From NCBI GenBank assembly GCA_000827325.1, contig KN832873.1, forward strand, positions 882,245 to 946,244: 64,000 bases of DNA. Reading direction: 5' to 3'. This document shows, piece after piece, positions 33,414 through 44,070 of this stretch. The notes below the pieces were generated by a model. That model saw only the letters and a program-made list of their open reading frames with translations. It ran no database searches and had not been told where the DNA came from. Numbering within the stretch: the first letter of the stretch is position 1; the number at the start of each line of letters is the position of its first letter. The translations under genes were made by a program, and so were the position numbers. The stretch comes from Oidiodendron maius Zn. Taxonomy: Eukaryota > Ascomycota > Leotiomycetes > Myxotrichaceae.

Positions 33414-35562
33414 CTATCTTCCGTCAATTTGCTCGAGTTTTTGGATTATTTCCTCCGCAATAATTTTACACTTCCTTTTTTCCTTGTCCTCCCTTTTGTT
33501 TTCTTGGACAGTATATTTAAATTTCTCCTGCAGGGATAAATATCTGTTCATATGCACCATTTGGTCATTGGTCATAAAAATATCCAAGGCCTTCTGCATC
33601 CCTGACTTCCGATGGAGTAAGTCCATCAGTCTTTCCTTATTCGGACATTGCAGCTCCGAAAACCAGTAGCCGCAAAAGTCGAGAAGTAGTGCAGCAAAGG
33701 CAGCAGCGATTGGAGTGGCATATGATGTCCCCGAATATGGGTCGTCGAACCCTGCGAGAACGACGGCTTCTCCAAGCGTGCTATAACCATTTTTGATATT
33801 GCTCCCACGAGGGTTAAAATCGGAATATTTCCCAGCGCCATTCGAGGATGTAATGCAAAAGACATCTTCTGCAGACGCTGGGTAAGCAACATGTGTCGTT
33901 GCGCCTCCGTTAGATGCTGCAGCAAACATAAGGACATTGGATTTCTGGGCCGTACTGATAGCCTGGATAATACATTCAGCCGGCTCAGGGAACCCAAGAG
34001 ACATTGTGATAATGTCGGCCTTTTGCAATATTGCCCAATAGATAGCCTGCATTTTAATCAGCTTGATCATTTTGCAAGCAGAGGGTAGCCAACCTTAGCG
34101 ACATTCTGTTGGCTTCCTGCAGCCCTTATGTCCTTTGCAGCTCTGATGATGTATAGCTTCAAGTGCGGGCAGATTTTATACACAAGCAATGCGATGCGAG
34201 TTCCATGGCCAGAACTGTCCTTCTTTGTGAGAGCCTCTTGGCCCTCTTCCTCAACGCTATAATACACCAATTTATCGGCTCCAAAGGTTCCCAGGACGGG
34301 GGCGTCATCCTGAAGGCCGGTATCAATGATGGCGAGCCTCACCTTTGGCGAAGCAGGAGGGCGAGCGCTCCATGCATCGTTTATGATTTTAAGCACCCCC
34401 TTATGACCGTCCAACCATTGTTCTGCTTTTCCATGACTAGAGATGTTAGTGAGAAGAGGCATAAGGCAGAGGATAATCTTACGCGGTAGAGTCTACACCA
34501 TTAGGGTTCTCGTCAAATAGGCTACCAAAGGCTTCTGGAGTTGGATCTGAAGTTGTTGATGGACCTAAGGAGAGTGAAGCTAACCTAGGGTTCAGCACCC
34601 TTTCCCGACTCGTCTCGGTAAGTTGGATAGCTTTGCTGTTGCCATCCCGGCTGTCTGTCGGCGTTGCGAAGCCACATAAGAGTGCCTCGCAACGAAAACC
34701 CCCAGTCTTTATATCTTGATGTGCCGTGGATTTCTTCGATCTGCATCTAAATATCAAGAGGGCAAGAATCACAAGTCCAAGTCCGCCGGAGAGTCCGAGT
34801 CCAAGAGCTAATGGGAGTCTGCTTGTGTGTCTGGAAGGATCACTAAAGCTTGAAGGTGTTGTCGTAACGGAAAGTGTATTATTGGGAGCAAATGTAACGC
34901 CAGTTGCAACTCCATTCTCACTGCTTTTAGTTGTTACAGCCGCAGGCGAGGTAATGCCGGCGAGGGTGAGGGGGACGGAGCTCTGTGGCAGACTAGTCGT
35001 GGATCCTGCACTAGTTATCTGGGATAGGTTATTACTGGAAGTCGCAGGACTAGATGTTGTGCACAAAGATTCGAGATCAGTGGCTTCCGTAGCGGTAATC
35101 TGGCCAAGACCTAGAGTCGAGCCATATGGGGTGCAGCCGACGCCTCCATTGACTACAGTCAGGCCGAACATTTCTGGACCACAGCACCACGCGCTCTCAA
35201 TATCTCCATTATCCCACAGCGTCCAGTCCGGATCGGAACACTACGAACAAATCGCGTCAGCAACTAGTCACCTAAACGGCCCACTAGCTTACTCTTGGCA
35301 CGTCCTGTACATCCTGCACACAATCTTCATTCTCTAATGGACAGCAGTACGCGCCACTGGTGGTACTTGTATAACAATATAAGCTCTCCGGGCAGCAACG
35401 CGACTCAAAACCAGGACCACACGTGGTCGTATTCGTTGGGCAGCCTAATGGTTCTCGTAAGGCATAACCCCCGGAGAAATTGCAATCCGTAGCCCGGGCA
35501 AGATCGACAGCGTAGAGGGCCACCGCCAACGACATAGGCAGCATCGGAGGAGAGATATTCAT
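33414..35562 (-). CDS. Receptor-like single-pass membrane protein with cytoplasmic subtilisin-like (S8) protease domain
   Basis: Minus-strand exons 35293-35562, 34483-35240, 34094-34436 and 33414-34046 give 667 residues. Residues 1-24 are a signal peptide (MNISPPMLPMSLAVALYAVD). About 25-130 form an ectodomain with 13 cysteines including four CC pairs. A Ser/Thr-rich stalk spans 145-228, and one membrane helix 232-254 (LPLALGLGLSGGLGLVILAL) is followed by FRCRSKK. A Ser/Pro-rich linker leads to an S8 domain (about 344-600): Asp381 (LAIIDTG), His420 (SSGHGTR), oxyanion Asn503 (AAASNGG), Ser565 (YSGTSYATP). A basic Lys/Glu-rich tail closes the protein. The receptor and protease halves join across a 46-base intron (34437-34482; GTAAGA donor, CACTAACATCTCTAG end) in phase. 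The alternative start at 35607 adds 15 residues. It could instead be two genes, but the gap would be only 16 bases. The neighbouring gasdermin suggests that the protease domain is its activator. Confidence 0.75.
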
Positions 35563-37136
35563 TTGCAAGCAATCGCAGTCGCAAAATAAAATAGAGATTT
35601 CAATCATTGAAGGCTATCCCCTCGACCTTCGGTCAAGAACTGTTCGGCGACCGTGCACACTCATGCAGGGTTGCGGTGTCCGTATTTGGGCTTTGTGACA
35701 TATTATCAGCTGAACCGCTAAAGCATGAATTTTGGTATTAAGAATAGAAATTTGTTTTTCACACCCTCACCGCCACAAACCCCAATAAAAACCTACCAAC
35801 TTCATTAATTCATATCTCAACCACTTATAGACCAGATATATTCAAACTTGGTATTTTAGAAACGTGAGATTAAGTCGAAACTTTCTAGCTATAATTGACA
35901 ATTATCTAAGTGTTTTGGCTTGCGTAAATGCCTACCACTTCTTGAAGAGCTATTACCAATATCTTTACTACTAGAGGAGTCTTGGTATTGAAGGTTTTGG
36001 GCCTCCTTCGCTGGTTCTTAGTTACAGCTTTTTTCTCGTTTCAAAGCTGGTATGCAGTGTGGTACAAATTTAGTAACAATTGAATTGGATTGAGTGTGTA
36101 GAATAGCAGTCGGTTCTTCTTCCATCCCTTCCCTATCCGTATCCCAACTATGATCCCTTCTAACGAGGTCATGATAGTTATATGCGCATTGCTGTAACAC
36201 CCTTCAGCAAATGACGCACAAGTTTTTAAGCTCTGGAGACATAACTGACACTAACATGTCAAGTAAGCCGAAAAGAAAATAGGAGAGTTTGCAGAGAAAG
36301 ATAAAAAACGTAAGAAAAGCAAGGGTAGAAAATAACAGAATTCAGCCTTAAAAGAAAAGTAAGGCTAAGTAACACGTGTTCCACTAAGATTTATCAGAGT
36401 GTACTAGCAAATCAGGTCGACCTTCGTACAGCACTGTAGAAGATTATAAAAATTGCTTTATACAGCAGAGAGAATGGCCGATCTGCACTAGATACACCCT
36501 TGTGGACCTTGCAGATAATTTTGGAGAGTAGAGCCACATGTGGCGCAGCTCAAGAAGTTAACCCCTCGTCTGGTGCGAAAAACCACAACCCGACCAGGGT
36601 AGCCGAAATCCCAATTGGGTTAGTGCCTGGAACGAATAATACCGCATTGTAAATAAAAGCGGACTCTGGTTCTGCAAGACACTGTACCTCCCTATACTAG
36701 CTATACGATATATATCATGCGTGCCTTGCTATAAATCTACTCGTCCTTTCACTTCCTCTTGGTCCTAAGATGCATTCCGTGCTTGCAATTCCGGGGCCTG
36801 CCGGGTCTGGAACTTTGCTATCAGCGCGCCTTACCCATCTTCTCCATCTCCGTACCTGCATCGCTGTGGCACAGAACTTGATGGGCCATTGACAAGGGGC
36901 GACGGAAGCTATCAGAATGCCGAGCCTGCAGATACAGCGTCAGTAGCGTCCTCACTTATTTTGGGCCTAGAAATCCAAGTTCATCCCGTGTCAGGTGGGC
37001 GGAGTGTGCGCCGCACGGAGGCGCAGACCCTACGTCCAGTCTTCTCCTTCTGTTGTCGCTTCTAAATTGTTTCTCTTGATCATTTCTCTCGTCGATTTTG
37101 TTTCTAATTGTACTCTATTAAGCTCATTATGAAAGT
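35563..37136. other. Divergent intergenic region
   Basis: About 1.6 kb, AT-rich, between the receptor-protease gene and the next membrane-protein gene. Short frames here show no domain. No repeat boundary or RNA gene is seen. 37,000-37,136 is T/C-rich and probably the leader of the next gene. Confidence 0.5.
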
Positions 37137-37140
37137 ATGA
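37129..37140 (+). promoter_or_regulatory. Upstream mini-ORF overlapping the main start codon
   Basis: ATG AAA GTA TGA at 37129-37140 encodes Met-Lys-Val and stops on a TGA that overlaps the next gene's ATG (ATGA at 37137-37140). If included in the mRNA it could lower translation or feed ribosomes into the main start by reinitiation. The mRNA 5' end is unknown. Confidence 0.5.
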
Positions 37141-38163
37141 GCTCCGCGCATATGCCGCGCAAATCTAGTGAGGCACCAGAGGCCGTCACGCAAGCAACGG
37201 AGAAGTACTCTGGAGAACCCTTCTCATCCCTCTACCGCTTCTCAAGGAAACAAGGTTCTTATCAGCAGAAAGAAGTTGCCGATGTTCAAACGCCCGATCT
37301 CGACACGCGGTCGTCGCCGGCGGTATCAGGAGACAAGATTCTTGCTGGAGAAGCGCCACAGCATAAAACACCTGCCACCGACCCAGCTGTGCCTGCTGGC
37401 GGCCCTCCCGCGTTTGCTTACCACGACCCTTTTGCGCCATATGAGACCCAGTTTGCTGCTGATAAACAGGCGCAGGGGCTGGCGTCTGAGCGACCTGTCA
37501 TTACTTCCGCAGAGACACCAAGGCCGACCAAGGAGAGACGAGTCTGTGGTTTAATCACGACAATTGTGCTTGTAATTCTAGCTTTTATAATCGGTGCTGC
37601 GATTGCGGGAGGAGTGGCAGGGTCTGTTGTCGCAAAAAAAAAGTCAAGGTATACAACCTCTCCTCTCATATCTCCGTACTATCGTCCTACATATACCGTA
37701 GCTAACACAAGTCTGCCGCAGCACTACCAGCACGTCTGGATCCTCAAATTGTAATTCAGATTGCTCTGGCACTACAAGTGCGCCCTCCTCAACCACCACG
37801 ACCATCGTCACTGTCGACGCGGCTAACTGCCCCCTCTCAAACGGCACGATCTACAACTCCACGACGTCCGGAAGTAGCTTCCGCATCTCCTGTGGTTGGG
37901 ACATCCTTCCCGCGACTGGCACATACGTAGATGTCGCGAATGAGGCGGAGCTTACCTTCGACGACTGCCTCAATTACTGTGCTTCTTTCAATGCGAATTC
38001 CTCGAATGCAGCTGTCGGAGGATGCGTAGCTGCTACTTGGGTCATCTTTTCGCCGACAGGAAACAGGAATGAGAGGTGCTATTTAAAGAATGAGACTGGG
38101 GTGCCGGTGTTAGCGCTGGATGAAGGACAGACACTTGCCTCGGCATATTTGATATCTAAATGA
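37137..38163 (+). CDS. Membrane protein with cytoplasmic low-complexity N-terminus and extracellular Cys-containing domain
   Basis: Exons are 37137-37648 and 37722-38163, giving 317 residues. The intron has a GTATAC donor, GCTAACAC branch site and CCGCAG acceptor and keeps the frame (AG/C, Ser). The first 135 residues are polar and Pro/Ala-rich. One hydrophobic helix follows at about 140-168 (LITTIVLVILAFIIGAAIAG), then KKKS, a Ser/Thr-rich stalk and a C-terminal domain with AANCPLSNGTIYNSTTSGSSF, FDDCLNYCASFN and RCYLKNETG. This pattern resembles the PAN/apple-like extracellular domains common in moulds. With no N-terminal signal peptide, the likely orientation is type II with the C-terminus outside. 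I know no function. It lies 1.6 kb from, and divergent to, the receptor-protease gene, so it may belong to the same surface-sensing neighbourhood; that is a guess. Confidence 0.72.
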
Positions 38164-38910
38164 AAGAATTGGCGGTTTTGAGACTGGATAGAAGAATTGG
38201 GATTCTTCCACACTGCGCACCTTCAAATTATTTTGTGGCACTCAGCAAGCTAAGAGTTTCAGCAATGATACTTCGGAAGACTTGTTACGCCCCTCTTGTA
38301 TTTATTTGTCTGAATGAAGGTTCTCTGCAGTGGGAAGCCTGACTATACTGTTTTATAGGACTAGCTACAATAGCTGTTTTGATATTTCTAATCGCAGTAT
38401 TGCGACAGGAGAAATATAGCTAGCATTATTATGCTTATAGAATAGTGTTATATTCATCTGCTAGAAACTTTGATCTTCAAGTGATTAAGTAATTATTCAT
38501 GGCTAAAATAGTCTAGGGATGATCCTCTCCAAGGATACGCATTCTCTTCTCCGGAACTGTAAGTTAAAGCTATGAAGGAGATAATCCCAAGAATATTATG
38601 CGACCAGAGGCATGCTCCAAAACTACTAGTCTCTAACGAATAGCCACGCTCGTTGAATGACGATCAGAAGGGAGCGAGAGTAGACTCTTTTCCGAGATAT
38701 CCACCGTTCCTTGGGAAATATATCACATGGAAGAGCTGGTCGAGACAGAAATTCATGCGAGCATGAGTATCCTTGATGTCCATCTCCCTTATAGTCTCCT
38801 CTCAACGCAGTGCATTAAATCAATATTTCGAGCATAACTAGTGTAGAGGCAGGTATCTTCTTCTGTGATATGACCCAGGATTTGTCTGTCTATCTTTATC
38901 CCTCCGACCC
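38164..38910. other. AT-rich intergenic tract
   Basis: About 750 bases downstream of the membrane-protein gene. Strongly A/T-rich, with no gene or defined repeat. Confidence 0.5.
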
Positions 38911-39720
38911 CTAGTCGGTTGTCGGCTCAGACTCCTCCAAACTAACAAGATCATCGAAGGCCCACCAAAGCTGATGTCCTTCACCTCGATGCCGCGTCCC
39001 CAGTCCCTGCCGAACTGCGTACGTCTTCCAGTCTATGGACGATTCAGGCGGCACCAGCCTCATGACGATCATGAAGTCCTGCAAGTTTACTAGGGGATGT
39101 GAGTATCTTAGAGTCCGCCCCATCCCACAGCCGCGGGTCTGACTTCCAAGCGTGGATATCCCAGGCGATATTGCCGCCGGCGTCGATGCCGAGCATGGTC
39201 CGTTCGGCGGACGAGGTCAAGGGTAAATGCAAAGCCCCGGAGATCATAATCTGTTTAAGCAATCACGTCAGCTGGTAAACTTACGTAAGTAGTTGCAACA
39301 ATGCACCAATGAATAAGTCAGTTATGTGATGCGTTTTTGCGGCTCTAATTCAGCAACCGTCAGGGACATACTATCTGGCAAAGGAACGTGGTCTTTCATA
39401 AAATTTAGGGATGAAGGAAGATACCGAGACTCTTGTATAGCCGCTTTTTTCAGATCGATGCCTTCGCGATTGAGTCCATCAAAGACGATTGTTTCGCCTA
39501 GGCAATCACAATAGAAATAAAGAGCAGATTATGTTGCACATGAAACCTACTAAAGTCCAGCATGAACAATAGACATTGTATTCGCGCGTTGCTAGATAAT
39601 ATAAATACTGTCAATCTGATTACTGGCGGGACGCTGCGTATGTTTACTGCCCTTGAGACGTACGGTTGTTCTCCAGATTCCAGGGTTTTTTCCATCTCGG
39701 CGGACAAAAGTTGTTTTCAC
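38911..39720 (-). pseudogene. Unknown gene remnant on the minus strand
   Basis: Several coding-like blocks lie in order on the minus strand. About 39370-39490 gives ETIVFDGLNREGIDLKKAAI and DHVPLPD. 39100-39250 gives ISGALHLPLTSSAERTMLGI and WDIHAWKSDPRLWDGAD. 38914-39090 gives DFMIVMRLVPPESSIDWKTY and HQLWWAFDDLVSLEESEP before a stop. The second and third blocks are in different frames and no intron of credible length joins them, so one frameshift is likely. A first exon may start near 39707 (MSAEMEKTLESGEQ). I do not recognise the family. It is either a recently broken gene or a real gene with splicing I could not resolve. Confidence 0.4.
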
Positions 39721-41022
39721 CACTGGCAATGTCATTCGAAAGAAAAATCGCTTTAAAACACCATAGGTTCAACCATCTTCTGAAGGAACTTGACAAAACG
39801 CTAAAAGCGTGTGCCACGCAACACTAACAGATGATGATGCATTCGGTTGGGCATTCTTGTCATCGAAGGGCTTAGTAAAGTATTATCTACCTTCTGGCTC
39901 TTGTAATGCTTCTTTTAGTGACTTCATTTCTATTACATACTCAATTTAGAGGAATGATGTATGCAGTGGATTTGCAATAGGAGCTTATATTATAGCGCTC
40001 TGGGCTGTATTGTTTATAGCACTCTATTCTCAATAGCCAAAAAGTATATTAGTTAGTTCAATAGCGAGTTTGCTCACATATGAACAACTCTAGTAAAGGA
40101 CGTCTCGAGAAAGAGAAGTGCTTGTGGCTCATAAGGATCTACTAGGACCATGGAACTCTCCAAGTCCTATAAATCCTGTAGCCATTTCTTTCCATAGATA
40201 TATATGGTTGTCATCATGCAGAATATCATTAGTGTACCGCTTATATGCGAGTATTAGAGCACTAGGGCATAAAATTTCCTAGTATTAGAAACCCCTAGTA
40301 TTGGAATCTTGTAGAACTAATGGAGTATTCAAGCGTGTGTATATTACATTTACACTGGTAAATGGACCTCGGCTATAAGAGTTGCGAATAAAACTCTAAG
40401 GTGGGCAAGCCAGTAGAATTCACAGGCGTATTCAAATTAGCCGTGCAGCAACTAGTGACTCGGTCAGTCTACTAACTCATTACCTAACTAGATAAAGCAA
40501 GAGTGTAGTGAGAACTTACGTCGTCAAAATGATAGCTTTAAGTGTGCTCCTCGCAGCGTAAGCCAGACCCGCCTGGCGGGGACATAAGCAGGACCAGCAT
40601 TAACAACGACGTCCCCGGACCAAGCACCAAACAAATGCGCTTCCCAAATCAATTCAGAATCAATTATATAGTCCTGGAAATTGAAACACTTATGTCGGCC
40701 ATGATCAATGCCTCCTAACTTAGATCAGCCCCTCAGCTTCCATGGGTCTTTGACCCCGCGATAGCCTAACTCCAACCGGAGCCTTCCATTGGCCGGTGCC
40801 TCGGACACTAAACTCTGACAGGTGGTGAATGTCGCGTTCACGTGATCTGACCTCTCTTGGTGCAACTTAAGGTAAACATGCGGGCTGTCTTCACTCTACG
40901 CCCACACACATATATCGCGACAATTCATCTTTGAGTTAGATACCATCTCCACAATCAACTCGCAGTCCACCACATGTCTCCCCACAAAAATCCAACGTCG
41001 CAATAACGATCCTGCCCCGTCC
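39721..41022. other. AT-rich intergenic tract and HDAC promoter
   Basis: About 1.3 kb. 39,750-40,560 is very A/T-rich without a gene. After about 40,560 base composition returns to normal and the promoter and leader of the deacetylase gene must lie here. Confidence 0.5.
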
Positions 41023-43066
41023 ATGGCGTCGTTTACTCCTTTGGATCTGCCTCTCAGGGCTGGAGGCCGCGCAAAGAAGAACGTCAATTACTTCTACGAT
41101 ATGGACATTGGCAACTTCGCCTATGATGCTCAGCACCCTATGAAGCCGCATCGCATTAGGCTGGCTCACAGCCTGATTATGAATTATGGTCTTGCCAGCA
41201 AGATGGCCATGTATGTACGTACAACTGTCCTCCCACTCTGATCAAAGTCCTTGAGATGGAAGTGATTCAATATTTGAATCAATCCTCAACAAATTACCAT
41301 GTCCCCTGGCAACATATATTAACATCGTAATATCCTAGCGAGCAAAGCCAGCAACTTTCCAAGAAATGACCTACTTTCATACTGATGACTACATTAATTT
41401 CTTGCAAACGATAAACCTAGACAACATGCATAGGTACCAGGAGAAGCAGTTCACTTACGGCATTGGCGGAGATACTCCAATTTTTGATGGCCTCTTTGAC
41501 TTCTGCAGTATTAGTGCTGGCGGAAGCATGGAGGCCGCAGCTCGACTTGCTCGCAGCAAGTGTGATATTGCGATAAATTGGGCTGGTGGTCTCCATCATG
41601 CGAAGAAGGGAGAAGCCAGTGGATTTTGCTATGTGAACGGTAAAGTTGCAGCGTTTAAATTCCGTCAGAATGACTAATTCTTTTGCCAGATATCGTGTTG
41701 GGGATCTTGGAGCTGCTGAAGTATTTCCCAAGAGTTCTCTACATCGATATTGATGTCCACCACGGAGATGGGGTTGAAGAGGCTTTTCTCACAACAGATC
41801 GCGTCATGACTGTGTCTTTTCATAATTTTGGCGAGTTCTTCCCAGGAACAGGGGGGCTTCGAGATATTGGCGTAGGTAAAGGCAAGTACTACTCCGTCAA
41901 TTTCCCACTGCGAGAGGGAATGGACGACGTCTCTTATAAGGGAATATTTGAGCCAATAATTAGCAAGATTATGGAACGTTATCGACCAGGTGCTGTGGTG
42001 CTCCAGTGCGGTGCAGACAGTTTGTCTGGTGACCGTATTGGACCTTTCAACTTAAGCATGAGAGGGCATGCAAACTGCGTCGAGTTTGTCAAGTCATTCA
42101 ATGTACCAACTCTCATACTTGGAGGCGGCGGTTATACCATGAAAAATGTTGCTCTCACGTGGGCATATGAGACGGGAGTCTTGCTTGACCAGCCTATGGA
42201 TCCTGTCCTTCCGTATAATGAATACTATGAGGTATGGGCTCTCAAATTCTAGTCACCTTCCTACTTCTCACTGTCTCTAGTACTACGGCCCAACCTATGA
42301 GCTGGATGTTAGACCGTCTAATAGCCGGAATGCCAACGGGCCTGAATACCTGAAGAAAATTACGGCAAGAATACTTGAGAATTTGAATGAGATTGATTTC
42401 GCCCCGTCGGTTCAGATGGTGGCAGTTCCTCCCGCCCCCACTGGGATGGATTCCGAGGCTGAGAAGGAGCTTGATGATGCAGATGAAGATCAAAACAAGG
42501 ATGTTCGATTCACGCTGCATCGGCGGGAAAAGATGGTTGCAGATGAGGATGGATATGTCAGCGACAGTGACGACGAGGATGAGCAGCGCCGGAGGCCAAC
42601 TCGACGGAACCAGATGGGATATCGAGACTCGCTTTCTTCGCTCACTGAAGGTAAAGCTGCTATTGAAGATTATGAGGAAGGTATCGGGGAGGATGGTGAT
42701 GAGGATGCTGAGGTGGATGTCGAAGATGATTCGGAAGGAGACATTAAGGAAGATGCCGAAGAGGATGTTGGGAAAGGAATTGAAGATAACGGTATCGATG
42801 ACGATATTGAAAACGAAGACGAGGACACTACAGGACTTGAGATCGAAGTTCAGGTGTCTCCAACTGTGGAGAACGGCGCCGAGATTTTAGATTCAGAATC
42901 GGAGGGAGAAGTCGCTTCTGAAGTAGCAGCAGGACAAGCAACTCCGCCCAGCCCAGGTGCCGATGAGAGCGTTCAGTTTACACCAGCGAGATCCGACACT
43001 TCGGAGTTAGAAGGGGATACCGTAATGGTAGATGTTCCCTCCGAAGTTGATGATATCACGACCTAG
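41023..43066 (+). CDS. Class I (RPD3/RpdA-type) histone deacetylase
   Basis: Zinc-dependent lysine deacetylase of nuclear corepressor complexes. Exons are 41023-41214, 41339-41639, 41690-42231 and 42281-43066, giving 606 residues. The catalytic domain covers about 20-390. The charge-relay histidines are His150 and His151 (GGLHHAKK). Zinc ligands are Asp186 and His188 (DIDVHHGDG) and Asp274 (CGADSLSGD). The transition-state tyrosine is Tyr313 (GGGGYT). [18 protein letters not shown] and [14 protein letters not shown] place it with RPD3 rather than HOS2. The last about 180 residues are highly acidic (Glu/Asp repeats), as in filamentous-fungal RpdA. Several positions differ from what I expect for the main copy ([38 protein letters not shown]), so it could be a diverged second copy. 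Catalytic residues are all intact. Confidence 0.92.
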
Positions 43067-44070
43067 ACAACCCCGTCGCCACGAAATTATGTCACTAGGT
43101 TTCCATGCATAGCGGGATGGATGGGGGTGGCATTGCATAGAAGCATCGAATTAGTCAAATTACTTGTACAATACCCCGTAAAATTATAAGCCAACCTTTC
43201 TAAAGCTCCAGTTACTGCGGATATGTCTCTGCTGACCAGAACTACTATAAGAAACACGCGGCTAGAATTTCTCTCAATAAAAGAGTTGCGGATTCATGAT
43301 ATTAAATATGGATGAGGCTTTATTTTGATCGCGGGGTTAATTGTTGTGATGATGATATTTGTTGAAGAGGCAGATTTCACGATGTCGAACATTGCTTGAT
43401 TTGGGCCTAATTCTATATGCTAAACTTCGGCTGATATTGCTTTACCACACAAAATCAGCTACTCCACACACTCGTGTGTATATTCAATTAACCCAACTGT
43501 GATAATGGCTTGCCTTATGCCCAGCTGTCCGACTTGACGATAAGGCAACGACAGTTATTTTGAAAGCAAACATGGGAGTGATTGCAAGGGAAGGCGGTGG
43601 CGGGACGTGTTGACTAAGAACTTGGCTTTAACCTTGCCAGCTGCTAGACCACCCTTGACGATCTTTATACCGTGCTCAAAATTACGTATTTCGTCCCATA
43701 GATAGAGTTAATAGGCAGTAAACCTAACGCGAAGCGGAGAGGTCAAGCGGGTAAACAACCAAGCTCGTGGTCTTGGACGGAGGTGACCAAGCGTAAACGG
43801 GAGATAACAAGGCTTGTGTAGTCATTGAGCCGCTGTCAATTAAAAGTTTAATACCTTTATTTCGTCAAAATCATTGCCGTATAAATTTACAGCTCAGGAG
43901 AGGATGCGAGACACAGATTAAATATGATAATGATTTAAAAAGCCAAAATCAATTGTTGGTGAAGCAACCTAACCAAAGAATAGTTCCTAGCGCCCAGTTG
44001 TTTCTGTAACCCCGTGCTATCCAGCATGCTATATCGAAATGCATTTTGTTTTGCAGTTAAAATCCATAGA
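43067..44070. other. Convergent intergenic region
   Basis: About 1 kb, AT-rich, between the 3' ends of the deacetylase and the small secreted-protein gene. I see no coding frame or repeat. Confidence 0.55.

Noticed and set aside
34067-34462. Subtilase as a separate gene starting at Met 34462
   Set aside because: Only 16 bases separate it from the receptor frame, and its first codons are exactly an intron end with branch site and acceptor; the in-phase fusion is simpler. Kept as the alternative.
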